A DNA stretch of 60,383 bases from Flavobacteriaceae bacterium (GCA_021151665.1 JAGKWW010000014.1:1-60383), one strand, 5' to 3'; positions 7,489-16,521 are shown, numbered from the stretch's first letter. Notes: generated by a model not told the origin, from the sequence alone. Numbers and translations: made by a program.

Positions 7489-9174
7489 CTAATGGCTCGG
7501 TATCGCAGCGATCAGTTTTTTAGTGTACTCTCTTTGCGGATTTGCATATAATGCATCGGCTTCGTTCATCTCCTCGATCTTCCCTTTATTCATCACTACC
7601 ACCTGGTCACTCATGTATTTTACTACGGCGAGGTCATGTGAAATAAAGATGTAGGTAAATCCAAAGTTTTCCTTTAGCTCGTTCAGCAGGTTGAGTACCT
7701 GCGCCTGCACCGAAATGTCAAGCGCCGAAACCGACTCATCGCAAACAATCAGTTTGGGCTGTAAGGCAATAGTGCGCGCTATGCCGATACGCTGGCGCTG
7801 GCCCCCCGAAAATTCATGCGGGTAACGGTTGAAGTGTTCTTCTCCCAACCCAACGCGGTTCAGGATTTCGATCGCCTTCAGCTTTCTTTCCTTGTCGTTG
7901 CCATAAAGCTTATGTACCTGCATTGGTTCCATAATTGCACGGCCTACCGTAAGGCGTGGATTGAGCGACGAATAAGGGTCCTGGAAGATGATCTGTATCT
8001 CTTTGCGAAGCGAGCGTATCTCTGAAGAAGAGAGTTTAGTTAGGTCTTTTCCCCGGTACAGTATTTTGCCGGAAGTAGCCTTGTCTAACTGAAGTATTGC
8101 ATTGCCCAGGGTTGATTTTCCGCAGCCCGATTCGCCTACCAGGCCCAGCGTTTCTCCCTCGTATATTTTAAAACTCACATCGTTTACGGCCCTGAATTTT
8201 ACCTCCCTGCCAAACAATCCCGCAGACGAAACATATTCCTTTTCGACATTGATCACTTCCAGCAGCGGCGGACGGCTGTATAATTCCGAGAAGTGTTCGT
8301 TACGCTGTTGCGGCGTAATCTCTGAAGCATCTACCGTGCCCTGAAGGTAGTCCTGAATGGTAGGCAGCCGCCTGAGGCGCACATCCAACGAAGGGCGCGA
8401 ACTGATAAGCGCTTTGGTGTAGGTATGCTGCGGATTTTTAAATATATCGATTGTATTTCCCTGTTCCACAATATCGCCGCGATACATCACCAATACCCGG
8501 TCTGCAATCTCGGAAACCAGTGAAAGGTCGTGCGAGATAAAAATGATGCTCATGCCGGTTTCCGTCTGCAATTCTTTCAGCAGCAGGATGATCTCTTTCT
8601 GAACGGTAACGTCGAGCGCTGTAGTCGGCTCATCGGCAATCAATACCTTTGGCTTGCAGGCTATCGCCATGGCGATCATTACGCGCTGTTTTTGCCCGCC
8701 TGAAATTTCGTGCGGGTAGCGGTTATATATCTTTTCAGGGTTAGGAAGCTTTACTTTTTCAAAAAGTGAAATCACTGTGGACTTGCGCGCGGACGCTGAA
8801 AGGGAAGTGTGTTCTTTTAATATCTCCTCCACCTGGTACCCGCATCTCAGTGACGGGTTGAGCGAGCTCATGGGCTCCTGGAAGATCATGGCAATCTCTT
8901 TACCACGAATGGCTCTCATTTCTTTGCCCTGCAGTGCAGTGATATTTGTGCTTTCGAAATGTATAGTACCTTCCGTCACTTCTACCACGCCTTTTGGCAA
9001 TAACCCCATAAGCGCGAGGGAGGTAATTGATTTTCCTGACCCCGATTCCCCCACAATACCAAGTATTTCGTTACCCTGAAGCGAGAAGCTGCTGTTCTTT
9101 ACAATAGGCAGCCATTGCCCTTCTTTGCGGGCGGATATAGTAACGTTGCTGATATTGAGGAGCGGGGTTTTCAT
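7489..9174 (-). CDS. ABC transporter ATP-binding protein with two ATPase domains (oligopeptide/dipeptide type)
   Basis: 561 residues made of two tandem ATPase domains, as in E. coli YejF or GsiA. Domain 1 has Walker A GESGSGKS (42-49) and signature ISGGQKQRV; domain 2 has Walker A GESGCGKS near 346-353 and signature FSGGQRQRI, with the oligopeptide-type C-terminal motif after each. It would power a peptide, nickel or similar importer at the inner membrane. No permease or substrate-binding protein gene lies nearby, so its membrane partners are encoded elsewhere. ATG at 9174 is the only sensible start. Substrate cannot be told from the sequence. Confidence 0.9.
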   Translation of the reverse strand: MKTPLLNISNVTISARKEGQWLPIVKNSSFSLQGNEILGIVGESGSGKSITSLALMGLLPKGVVEVTEGTIHFESTNITALQGKEMRAIRGKEIAMIFQEPMSSLNPSLRCGYQVEEILKEHTSLSASARKSTVISLFEKVKLPNPEKIYNRYPHEISGGQKQRVMIAMAIACKPKVLIADEPTTALDVTVQKEIILLLKELQTETGMSIIFISHDLSLVSEIADRVLVMYRGDIVEQGNTIDIFKNPQHTYTKALISSRPSLDVRLRRLPTIQDYLQGTVDASEITPQQRNEHFSELYSRPPLLEVINVEKEYVSSAGLFGREVKFRAVNDVSFKIYEGETLGLVGESGCGKSTLGNAILQLDKATSGKILYRGKDLTKLSSSEIRSLRKEIQIIFQDPYSSLNPRLTVGRAIMEPMQVHKLYGNDKERKLKAIEILNRVGLGEEHFNRYPHEFSGGQRQRIGIARTIALQPKLIVCDESVSALDISVQAQVLNLLNELKENFGFTYIFISHDLAVVKYMSDQVVVMNKGKIEEMNEADALYANPQREYTKKLIAAIPSH

Positions 9175-9197
9175 TTGGCTAAGTTAAGTAAAGAAAG

Positions 9198-9911
9198 CTA
9201 CACATGGATGATCTCGTCCTCAACCAGTAAATCTTCACGACGGAAGCGCAACAAAACCTGGGCTACGGCAACCACATCTTTTTCGCAGTATGTAACGATG
9301 CGGTCAATATCCTTTTCTACGTGGAAAACATGCCCTACCATGCTGCCGTCGATATCGCCTTTTGGCGAAGGGATGCCCAGGATTTTGGTGAGCAGCTTCA
9401 GCGAAGTGAAGCTTTTATAGTCGCCAAATTTCCAGAGCTCCATTGTATCAAGGTGCGGCACCTCCCAGGGCTTTTTCCCGAAAAGGTTAAGCTTAGACGG
9501 GATAGGGAGGCCGTTGATGACCATGCGCCGTGCGATGAACGGGAAGTCAAACTCCTTGGCATTATGCCCGCACATAATATGTTGTGCCTGCCCGAAGTGA
9601 TTATTCAGCAAATTAGAAAAATCTTTAAGGATCTTTACTTCATCGCCACAAAAAGAGGTAACCCTGAAATGGCGGATATCGCCCCGAAAGGTAAAGTAGC
9701 CGGCTGAAAGGCACACGATCCTGCCAAATTCAGCCCAGATGCCGGCACGGTCATAAAACTCCTCCGGCGAATGTTCTTCCTTACGCTGGTACTGGGTTTT
9801 GAGTCCGTACAGGTGCTGCGTCTCTTCATCCAACAAACCGAAGTGCTCGTGCTCGGGAACGGTCTCTATATCGAGGAACAGGATATGTTCCAGTTTTACT
9901 TTATCGATCAT
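9198..9911 (-). CDS. 3'-5' exonuclease, PolB/DnaQ-like
   Basis: 237-residue ribonuclease-H-fold exonuclease. Motif ExoI is FLDIETVPE (Asp14, Glu16), ExoII is CGHNAKEFDFPF, and ExoIII is in IVTYCEKDVVAVAQVL, with the metal-binding Asp in the last segment. This matches the predicted PolB-exonuclease-like family, stand-alone proteins of unknown substrate. It lies 16 bases from the next minus-strand gene and may be co-transcribed with it. A DNA repair or RNA trimming role is inference from family only. Confidence 0.85.
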   Translation of the reverse strand: MIDKVKLEHILFLDIETVPEHEHFGLLDEETQHLYGLKTQYQRKEEHSPEEFYDRAGIWAEFGRIVCLSAGYFTFRGDIRHFRVTSFCGDEVKILKDFSNLLNNHFGQAQHIMCGHNAKEFDFPFIARRMVINGLPIPSKLNLFGKKPWEVPHLDTMELWKFGDYKSFTSLKLLTKILGIPSPKGDIDGSMVGHVFHVEKDIDRIVTYCEKDVVAVAQVLLRFRREDLLVEDEIIHV

Positions 9912-9927
9912 TGCGTTAAGACGCCAA

Positions 9928-11118
9928 TCATTTTATTTTCTTAGAATCTCCCGCACCCTCACCCGGCTTCAGCATACCCATCATTTTCAGGGCCTCATCT
10001 ACATACACATAGAAATCATTGCTATGTGGGTCGGTTTTAGTCTGCAACCCTTTGATATGCCCGAGGCGCACAATGACAATATTATCTTCGGGGATCACGA
10101 TCACAAACTGCCCGAGGTGCCCACGCATGTAGTACATCTTTTTGCCAAGGTAATCATTCAGCCACCAGCCGTAACCATACTGCGGGGAATCGGCAAAGCG
10201 TGGACTAACCATTTTGGTAACATCGGCATTAGTCAGTATTTGTTGGCCGTTCCATTCGCCATTGTGCAGAAACAGTTTGCCGAACCTTGCAAAGTCGCGC
10301 GCGTTGCTGGCAAAACAGCAGTAGGCTTTTTCAATCCCATCAGAATGGTCCAGCTGCCAGAGCGCATCGTTTTCGGCACCCATCGGCTTCCAGAATTTTT
10401 CCGAAACATAGTCAGATAATGTCATACCGGTCGCTTTGGTTACCACCATAGCCAGTAATTCTGTCGCACCGCTTACGTACTCAAATTCTTTTCCGGGTTC
10501 GCGCGTTACGGGAACTTCAAGCATGGTCTGTTCCAGGTGGTCGCCAAAGTAGGCACGCGTTGTAATAGAGAACGGACTGCTGTACTGCTCTCCCCAGTCA
10601 AGCCCTGTAGCCATAGAAGACAGGTCGCCCACCGTGAGCTGCGCGGCAAGCCCTTTTCCAAACTCAGGAAAGTAATCGCTGACTTTTTGGTCTAACGATT
10701 TGATCCTGCCTTCCTCAATGGCCTTAAACATGGCAGCAGACACAATACTCTTTGCCATAGAAAAAGAATTGGACTTTGAGTCTTTGCCGTAGCCATCGTA
10801 ATAGCTTTCGTGCCAGATGCTGTCGTTCTTAACGATCAGGTAGGCAACGGTACCGAGCTCTTTATTAACGTCTTCCAGTCGCTGTGTTGCTTTAGTCTTA
10901 TTGTAATCTTTATGCAGTGCCCAAGGCTGTCCGGTTCCTTTGTGAACGGTGCGGTTATCAAAGTGTACGTAGTCATCAAGGTAGGCCGTTGTTTTGCCAT
11001 GGAAGTAAACCACGCGCACGGCCTTAAACAGATAATCTACATCGAAAATGTACATGAGGATAACGGCGAATGCCAGAAATGCCACGAGGCCGATCAGTAT
11101 TTTCTTAAGGATTTTCAT
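9928..11118 (-). CDS. Membrane-anchored serine hydrolase, beta-lactamase (class C) family
   Basis: 396 residues. An N-terminal hydrophobic segment (about 5-26) anchors or exports the protein; the catalytic domain faces the periplasm. The SxxK motif is SMAK (Ser120, Lys123), the second motif is Tyr in FEYVSGATE, and the third is HLG in RGHLGQFVIVIPE. The family includes esterases, D-aminopeptidases and penicillin-binding-like proteins, so a true beta-lactamase activity is not implied. The C-terminus is short, charged and Gly/Asp/Lys-rich. It sits singly between the exonuclease and ogt genes. Confidence 0.85.
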   Translation of the reverse strand: MKILKKILIGLVAFLAFAVILMYIFDVDYLFKAVRVVYFHGKTTAYLDDYVHFDNRTVHKGTGQPWALHKDYNKTKATQRLEDVNKELGTVAYLIVKNDSIWHESYYDGYGKDSKSNSFSMAKSIVSAAMFKAIEEGRIKSLDQKVSDYFPEFGKGLAAQLTVGDLSSMATGLDWGEQYSSPFSITTRAYFGDHLEQTMLEVPVTREPGKEFEYVSGATELLAMVVTKATGMTLSDYVSEKFWKPMGAENDALWQLDHSDGIEKAYCCFASNARDFARFGKLFLHNGEWNGQQILTNADVTKMVSPRFADSPQYGYGWWLNDYLGKKMYYMRGHLGQFVIVIPEDNIVIVRLGHIKGLQTKTDPHSNDFYVYVDEALKMMGMLKPGEGAGDSKKIK

Positions 11119-11182
11119 AGAAGGTGCTTGTGCGACTAATTTAGGAAAAATTGCGCAGATCTCGCGGTTTCTGGAATCTTAG

Positions 11183-11218
11183 TTTCTAAGGGGCTTCCGC
11201 TCCTAAGTCCCTTAGAAA
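11183..11218. repeat. 10-bp inverted repeat over the ogt stop codon
   Basis: TTTCTAAGGG (11183-11192) and CCCTTAGAAA (11209-11218) are perfect reverse complements around a 16-base loop. The right arm includes the ogt stop codon, so the hairpin forms right at the mRNA 3' end. There is no T-tract. It looks like a short dispersed palindrome rather than a standard terminator. Confidence 0.6.
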
Positions 11219-11688
11219 AGGCTCTGCTGTACCGGCGGGGTTTCATGTTCCAGCAGCCACTTTTTACGCCAGAGTCCGCCGGCATAGCCTGTAAGTTCGC
11301 CATTGCTGCCAATAACGCGATGGCAAGGTACCACCACCCAAAGCGGATTTTTCCCGTTGGCCGAGGCCACGGCTCGAATAGCCTTTGCATCGCCCAGCTG
11401 AACCGACAGCGCGTGATAGGATATGGTTTTTCCGAACGGAATTTCTGTCAGCACCTGCCACACCCTCTTTTGAAAGTCGGTTCCCTGCGGGTTGAGTGGA
11501 AAGGTGAATGCATTGCGGTTTCCGGCGAAATATTCCTGAAGCTGCTTTACGGCTTCCTGTAAAGCTTCCGGTATTTCAGGGGTGGGAACCACAGCATCAT
11601 CCAATACATGGATCTTTGAAATGCCAAGCTCAGTGCCTTCAATAAGACAGGTGCCAAGCGGGGTAGGGAAGTGGGCGGTATAGATCAT
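11212..11688 (-). CDS. ogt: Methylated-DNA--protein-cysteine S-methyltransferase
   Basis: 158-residue suicide enzyme that removes the alkyl group from O6-alkylguanine (and O4-alkylthymine) onto its own Cys122 in the motif PCHRVIGSNG. The helix-turn-helix around FQKRVWQVLTEIPFGKTISY and the Asn hinge are present. It is short and lacks an Ada-type regulatory domain, so it is an Ogt-type housekeeping repair enzyme. It overlaps the upstream small gene by four bases (ATGA), implying co-translation. Confidence 0.94.
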   Translation of the reverse strand: MIYTAHFPTPLGTCLIEGTELGISKIHVLDDAVVPTPEIPEALQEAVKQLQEYFAGNRNAFTFPLNPQGTDFQKRVWQVLTEIPFGKTISYHALSVQLGDAKAIRAVASANGKNPLWVVVPCHRVIGSNGELTGYAGGLWRKKWLLEHETPPVQQSLF

Positions 11689-12050
11689 TTATAATGCGTT
11701 AACCGTAACACCCTGCAATCCCGAGCATCCAATACAATTACAAAATTTCCTCCCATAGCGTCTTCAGGGAGCGTACCCATAATTACCCAGTAGTATTGCT
11801 TTAAGCGAAAAATTTTGTAAGGCCTTTCCATTTTTATAACGTTTCCGTATTCGGCAAATAATATCGGTTCTGCCACACTGACTGCAACTGTGCTGTCTTT
11901 TAATATAACATGCGTTGGACCTTCGGCGCGGGGTTTGTCTTTTGCAAGCGCAAGTTTTAGCTCATCCTCGGCATAGCGTTTGTCACCATCGTGCTGCGCA
12001 GACAGGTTTATTGAGGTCATGATAACGAGTAAAAGAAATAGGCTTTTCAT
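11685..12050 (-). CDS. NTF2-fold immunity-like secreted protein
   Basis: 121 residues with a cleavable signal peptide (about 1-18, ending LSAQ). The mature part has the pattern AVSVAEPILFAEYGN, RPYKIFRLKQYYWVIMGTLP, GGNFVIVLDARDCRVL, which matches the NTF2-fold immunity family first described beside polymorphic toxins in Bacteroidota. No toxin gene is next to it; instead it precedes ogt with an ATGA overlap. Family assignment is by recalled pattern; an immunity role here is unproven, since members are often found alone. Confidence 0.65.
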   Translation of the reverse strand: MKSLFLLLVIMTSINLSAQHDGDKRYAEDELKLALAKDKPRAEGPTHVILKDSTVAVSVAEPILFAEYGNVIKMERPYKIFRLKQYYWVIMGTLPEDAMGGNFVIVLDARDCRVLRLTHYK

Positions 12051-12120
12051 TGTTCCGTTTTTCCAAAGCTACTATTATTTGCATTTCGGAGTGCTGTATC
12101 CCACAGCCATTTATGAACAA

Positions 12121-12148
12121 AAAAACCACCGGTTATGCCGGTGGTTTC
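12121..12148 (-). terminator. Terminator after the DUF1573 gene
   Basis: Read on the minus strand, AAACCACCGG-CATA-CCGGTGGTTT is followed by more T residues, 22 bases after the DUF1573 stop. Confidence 0.85.
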
Positions 12149-12169
12149 CTATTTAGAGATATAAAACTC

Positions 12170-12649
12170 TTAGTGTTGTGCAGGTGCAGCAGCCGGGGCA
12201 GCAGCGCCTTCAGGGTTAAGTACGTTACCTTTAATGGTAAGCACTTTGTTCACGTCGCTATCGTTTGTAGTTACAGTGATCGTTTTAGTGAACTGGCCAG
12301 GGTTAGCGGCGTTGTAAGTAGCGGTTACGCTTCCAGACTCTCCCGGTTTGATAGGAGTTTTAGTGTAATTTGTAGCAGTACATCCGCAAGATGCTTTTAC
12401 ATTCGTAACAAGAATCGTTTGCTTGGTCGTGTTCTTAAAAGTAAAGTCATGGCTTACCGGCTTGCCTTTTTCAACATCGCCGAAGGTAAACACATCTTCT
12501 TTCCAGGTAATGGCAGAAGGGGTCATGTTCTTAGGAGCCTCAGTTTTAACTACGTCTTTTTTAGGAGTAGCCTGCTGTGCAGAAGCAGAGTGAGACACAA
12601 AGAAAAGAGCGCCTACAGCTGCAATTAGAGAAAGTTTCAATGATTTCAT
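12170..12649 (-). CDS. DUF1573 domain exported protein
   Basis: 159 residues with a signal peptide (about 1-24, ending SASAQQ). The core has the DUF1573 hallmarks: DVEKGKPVSHDFTFKNTT, VTNVKASCGCTATNY and KPGESGSVTATYN, an Ig-like ASPM-SPD2-Hydin-type beta-sandwich, with the conserved CGC. The end is a short Ala/Pro tail. The family is very common in Bacteroidota and exported; its function is unknown. The gene has its own promoter and terminator and is probably monocistronic. Confidence 0.88.
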   Translation of the reverse strand: MKSLKLSLIAAVGALFFVSHSASAQQATPKKDVVKTEAPKNMTPSAITWKEDVFTFGDVEKGKPVSHDFTFKNTTKQTILVTNVKASCGCTATNYTKTPIKPGESGSVTATYNAANPGQFTKTITVTTNDSDVNKVLTIKGNVLNPEGAAAPAAAPAQH

Positions 12650-12699
12650 AATTTTGAAGAATTAATTATTGTTAATATTATTTTCAGGTTTGTACATCA

Positions 12700-12707
12700 C
12701 AAATATA
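12700..12707 (-). promoter_or_regulatory. -7 box for the DUF1573 gene
   Basis: TATATTTG on the minus strand, matching TAnnTTTG, about 50 bases before the ATG at 12649. Confidence 0.55.
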
Positions 12708-12823
12708 TCTACTTGCATCCATTTATTTGTTAACCAGCTTAATGTTATTGTTAATGACTTGTTAACGGGTTGAAATGCAGCGTTTTTATATGTAATATCG
12801 GTTTAGCAAACGGCGTACCAATT

Positions 12824-14092
12824 TTGAAAGTCAACAGGTTAAATATCATCGTTTTTATTGGGCTCATAGCCATAATGGGTGTTATTACTATGCAGCTCGT
12901 CATGTTGGGCCAGGCGTATTCGTTCGAAAAAAATGAAGTAGCCGATAAGATCCATTTTGTTCTCCAGGATGTAGTTAACAAGATCTACCGCGATAATGAA
13001 AGCGAACTCCCGCCTGCCAGTCCCATCAAAAAAGTATCAGACGACTACTACGTGGTAAACGTGAACGATGTCTTCGAGGCCGAGATACTGGAATACTACC
13101 TGCGTAACGAATTCCAAAAGGTAAAGCTGGACACCGATTACGAGTATGCGATATATGACTGCTCCTCGGATGATATGGTATATGGCAAATACATTTCTTC
13201 TTCTGGCCGTGCTGCAGAAAAAATGCAATGCGAAAACTGTTTTACAAAAAGGCCCGGACTGGTATATTACTTCGCTGTCCGTTTCCCGAAGCTGCATTAC
13301 GCTTATATAACTTCGCTTCAGCAATACTGGGTGTTTACCGGCGTGCTTTTCCTTGTGCTGGTTATTTATGTATATTCTGTGTTGTTGCTGCTCAAGCAGA
13401 AAAAGTACAGCGAACTGCAAAAGGATTTCATCAATAATATGACGCACGAGTTTAAAACGCCGTTGTCATCTATTTTGATCGCCTCCAACTATGCCGCAAA
13501 GCAGGAAGAGATCGATGCTAACCCAAAGCTGAACCGCTACCTGAAGATCATTATCGAACAAAGTAACAAGCTCAACCAGCATATAGAGCGTATTTTAAAT
13601 GTGGCAAAGGCCGACTCTAACCTGATTGGCCTTGAAAAGAAAAGTTTTGATATTTGTGAGGCTCTGGCACTGGTGCGCGACAACGCGATGCTGCGGTATG
13701 TGGAAGCCGATGTCACACTCGATTGCCCACAAAAGGGACATACTGTTTTAGCTGACGAATTCCATTTCTATAACATTGCATATAATATTGTGGAAAATGC
13801 GATTAAGTATGGAGGGGAAAAAACACAAGTAGCGATAAAGGTACAGGATGCCGGCAAGAACCTTCAGCTTGTCTTTTCTGATAATGGGCCGGGTATACCG
13901 CCACAGCATATCGAATATGTATTCGAGAAATTTTACCGGGTGCCCCGCGAAGACAAAAAGGAGATAGAGGGTTTTGGTATCGGGCTATTTTATGTGAAAA
14001 AGATATGCCAGCTCCACGGCTGGAAGATTGCTATTCGAAATAACCAAACCACCGGTGTTACCATTACCATGACCCTGCCGAAAAACGCCTGA
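12824..14092 (+). CDS. Sensor histidine kinase
   Basis: Inner-membrane two-component sensor. Two membrane helices (about 5-29 and 172-192 from this start) flank a periplasmic domain with four Cys, two of them in CENC. The H-box is INNMTHEFKTPLSS, the N-box is NIVENAIKYGG, then SDNGPGIPP and GFGIGLFYV, a complete HisKA-HATPase core. The start is uncertain: no ATG fits. TTG at 12824 puts a short basic stretch before helix 1; TTG at 12770 would add 18 residues. The response regulator starts three bases after the stop, so the two form an operon and a cognate pair. The signal is unknown. Confidence 0.88.
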   Translation: MKVNRLNIIVFIGLIAIMGVITMQLVMLGQAYSFEKNEVADKIHFVLQDVVNKIYRDNESELPPASPIKKVSDDYYVVNVNDVFEAEILEYYLRNEFQKVKLDTDYEYAIYDCSSDDMVYGKYISSSGRAAEKMQCENCFTKRPGLVYYFAVRFPKLHYAYITSLQQYWVFTGVLFLVLVIYVYSVLLLLKQKKYSELQKDFINNMTHEFKTPLSSILIASNYAAKQEEIDANPKLNRYLKIIIEQSNKLNQHIERILNVAKADSNLIGLEKKSFDICEALALVRDNAMLRYVEADVTLDCPQKGHTVLADEFHFYNIAYNIVENAIKYGGEKTQVAIKVQDAGKNLQLVFSDNGPGIPPQHIEYVFEKFYRVPREDKKEIEGFGIGLFYVKKICQLHGWKIAIRNNQTTGVTITMTLPKNA

Positions 14093-14094
14093 GC

Positions 14095-14775
14095 ATGAAA
14101 AAAAAGATCTTATACGTAGAAGACGACAGCACATTGGCTTTCCTCACCGCAGATAATCTGGAAGAGCATTATGACGTGGTTCATTTCACTAATGGGAAAG
14201 ACGCTTTTGATGCTTTCAAAAAAGACAGTTTCGATTTATGCATCCTCGATGTGATGCTTCCGCAGATGGATGGCTTTGAGCTGGCGGAAGCTATACGGCA
14301 GCGTAATCTGGAGGTGCCGATCATTTTCCTTTCGGCGAAAACGCTAAAGGAAGACCGTATTAAAGGCCTTCGCCTGGGCGCTGACGATTACCTGGTGAAA
14401 CCGTACAGCATGGAAGAGCTCATCCTGAAGATCGAAGTTTTCCTACAGCGCAGCCAAAAGTCGGCCATACCGAAAACAAATATTTATTCACTGGGCTCGT
14501 TTGTGTTTGACCCTGTCAATTTTACGGTGAGCAGAAACGGTCATTCGACCCAGCTTACCGAACGCGAGTCCGCCCTGCTGAAGCTTTTTATCGATAATAA
14601 GAACACCATTCTAAAGCGGGAAAAAATCCTGACCGAGCTTTGGGGCACCGACGATTATTTCCTGGGGAGGAGTATGGATGTTTTCATTTCGCGCCTTCGT
14701 AAAATATTTAAGGATGAGGAAAACATCCGGATAGAAAATATACCGAGGGTAGGGTTTAAGCTGGTGGCACCTTAA
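14095..14775 (+). CDS. Response regulator, OmpR/PhoB family
   Basis: 226 residues: a receiver domain with acidic pocket Glu9/Asp10/Asp11 and phosphoacceptor Asp52 (CILDVMLPQMDG), the switch residues in FLSAKT and LVKPYS, and a winged-helix DNA-binding domain (about 130-226, with LTERESALLKLF and MDVFISRLRKIF). It follows the kinase gene by two bases and is its likely partner. Typical flavobacterial cell-envelope or stress two-component systems have this form; targets cannot be deduced. Confidence 0.93.
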   Translation: MKKKILYVEDDSTLAFLTADNLEEHYDVVHFTNGKDAFDAFKKDSFDLCILDVMLPQMDGFELAEAIRQRNLEVPIIFLSAKTLKEDRIKGLRLGADDYLVKPYSMEELILKIEVFLQRSQKSAIPKTNIYSLGSFVFDPVNFTVSRNGHSTQLTERESALLKLFIDNKNTILKREKILTELWGTDDYFLGRSMDVFISRLRKIFKDEENIRIENIPRVGFKLVAP

Positions 14776-14777
14776 TT

Positions 14778-15116
14778 ATGATTTACCGCTATTACAACCG
14801 GCCTGCCTATGGCAGTGACGAGCGCTTGATCGAATTTATTTCAGGTAGCGAAAAGGAATCCTTCACAAATGATTTCCTTAATGCAATAGCATCGCTCGGG
14901 CCAAATCTAGAGGAAGTTCTTGACTTATGGATGAACGATGAAATAATGCTTTCCTTTACATCGAATAAAGGAACATTTATACTGACAAAAGATATCTGGG
15001 GATTTGCATTTGTAATGGCGAAACAGAATCAGCCTGTAATAAATATAATAGACGAATTATTGCAAAGTCATCCCGATTTTGAAAAAGTAGACGTTGACGA
15101 ACAACGTTACAAATGA
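14778..15116 (+). CDS. Hypothetical cytosolic protein after the response regulator
   Basis: 112 residues, no signal peptide, no membrane helix, no motif I recognise. It is acidic, with aromatic-rich ends (MIYRYYNRP, DEQRYK) and a central FILTKDIWGFAFVMAK. It starts two bases after the regulator stop, so it is probably transcribed with the two-component system. It meets the cytochrome gene tail to tail four bases later with no visible terminator. Function unknown. Confidence 0.7.
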   Translation: MIYRYYNRPAYGSDERLIEFISGSEKESFTNDFLNAIASLGPNLEEVLDLWMNDEIMLSFTSNKGTFILTKDIWGFAFVMAKQNQPVINIIDELLQSHPDFEKVDVDEQRYK

Positions 15117-15120
15117 ATGG

Positions 15121-15522
15121 CTATTTCCCAAAAGTCACGATATAATCCTGCAACGCGACCAGCTCCTCATCAGGGTAGTTTTTGGTCACCAGTATATTGG
15201 CCTTCATGATCTCATATTGTGACGGGTCTACCAGCGGGTTGCTCTTCCCTTCAAGGAAAGCAATCATATTTCCGCCCTTCTCCTTATAAACGCGGGCAAT
15301 TTCTTCAAGGCTGGGGCCTGCCATTTTCTGGTCGGGCTTGTGGCATGTGCTGCACAATCCTTTTCCTTCAAATATCTCTTTGCCGAGTTTTTGTGAGGGT
15401 GTTAAATTGGCCGTTTCCCCTTCATTTACTTCTGTTGATGTTCCTTCAGATGTCTCGCTTTTCGGTTCGCCTTTGCAGGCGAAAAAGAGTGCGGGTAGCA
15501 ATAGAAAAAATAGCTTTTTCAT
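15121..15522 (-). CDS. c-type cytochrome lipoprotein
   Basis: 133 residues. The signal ends in a lipobox (ALFFAC, Cys16), followed by a Ser/Thr/Glu linker and a monoheme domain with CSTCH (Cys57, Cys60, His61) and a downstream axial Met candidate in YEIMKANI or DQKMAG. This is a class I cytochrome of the c551/c552 type, membrane-tethered in the periplasm or on the outer membrane, and probably an electron carrier for a terminal oxidase. It is three bases from hemB and may share its transcript, which fits a link between heme supply and cytochrome. Confidence 0.88.
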   Translation of the reverse strand: MKKLFFLLLPALFFACKGEPKSETSEGTSTEVNEGETANLTPSQKLGKEIFEGKGLCSTCHKPDQKMAGPSLEEIARVYKEKGGNMIAFLEGKSNPLVDPSQYEIMKANILVTKNYPDEELVALQDYIVTFGK

Positions 15523-15525
15523 AAA

Positions 15526-16521
15526 TTATCTGTTTAAAATAATTGCCGCTTCTTTAGCAAAATAAGTTGAAATAATATCGGCGCCGGCGCGCTTGATGCA
15601 GTGCAGCTGCTCGATCATAATGCGGTCATGGTCCAGCCAGCCCCTTTCAGATGCTGCCTTAACCATGGCATATTCACCCGAAACCTGGTACACCGATACG
15701 GGAACGTTTACGGCGTTCTTTACTTCACGGACAATATCCAGATAAGCCATCCCCGGTTTTACCATCACAATATCGGCGCCTTCCTCTACATCGTGCAAAG
15801 CTTCTTTTATCGCTTCGATGCGGTTGGCGTAGTCCATCTGGTAGGTCTTTTTGTCTTTCGGAACTTCAATGCCCGCTTCCTTCGGCGCGCTGTCGAGAGC
15901 ATCGCGGAAAGGCCCATAGAAAGATGAAGCATACTTGGCAGCGTAGCTCATGATTCCCACATTGTGGAAGCCTGCGCTGTCCAGCCCCTCACGCAGGCGG
16001 ATAACGCGTCCGTCCATCATATCGCTCGGTGCTACAAAATCGGCCCCGGCCTCGGCGTGCGATACGGCCATTTGCACCAGTGCATCCACGGTTTCATCGT
16101 TGGCGATGTCGCCATTCTTTATAATGCCGTCATGCCCATAGATGGAGTAGGGGTCGAGTGCCACATCGGGCATCACGATCATCCCCGGCACAGCATCTTT
16201 AATGGCTTTGATGGCGCGTTGCATAAGTCCGTTCGGGTTCCATGCTTCTTTGCCGGTGTTATCCTTCAGGCTGTCGTCTACTTTTACGTAAATGTTCACC
16301 GCTTTAATGCCAAGGCCCCAAAGCTCTTTTACCTCCTTAACGGTAAGGTCAACCGACCGGCGGAAGATGCCGGGCATGGAAGGTATCTCAACCTGCACAT
16401 TCTGCCCTTCAGCAATAAACATTGGGAACATAAAGTCCTGTGGTGTAACGATGGTTTCACGAACAAGCGAACGAATGGATTCGTTTGTTCTCAGTCTTCT
16501 ATTTCGGTGTATTGGGTACAT
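15526..16521 (-). CDS. hemB: Delta-aminolevulinic acid dehydratase (porphobilinogen synthase)
   Basis: 331 residues, normal length. It condenses two 5-aminolevulinate molecules to porphobilinogen in the cytosol. The Schiff-base lysine lies in VMVKPGMAYLDIV and the second active-site lysine in YAAKYASSFYGPF. The metal region reads ALDPYSIYGHDGI with Asp and no Cys cluster, which points to the magnesium-type rather than the zinc-type enzyme. It is the distal member of the minus-strand heme block; an AT-rich insertion separates it from hemF. Confidence 0.95.
   Translation of the reverse strand: MYPIHRNRRLRTNESIRSLVRETIVTPQDFMFPMFIAEGQNVQVEIPSMPGIFRRSVDLTVKEVKELWGLGIKAVNIYVKVDDSLKDNTGKEAWNPNGLMQRAIKAIKDAVPGMIVMPDVALDPYSIYGHDGIIKNGDIANDETVDALVQMAVSHAEAGADFVAPSDMMDGRVIRLREGLDSAGFHNVGIMSYAAKYASSFYGPFRDALDSAPKEAGIEVPKDKKTYQMDYANRIEAIKEALHDVEEGADIVMVKPGMAYLDIVREVKNAVNVPVSVYQVSGEYAMVKAASERGWLDHDRIMIEQLHCIKRAGADIISTYFAKEAAIILNR

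Noticed and set aside
9928..11118. Antibiotic-resistance beta-lactamase
   Set aside because: The serine hydrolase family is broad; membrane-anchored chromosomal members usually are esterases or peptidases, and the second motif is YVS, not the YAN of AmpC.
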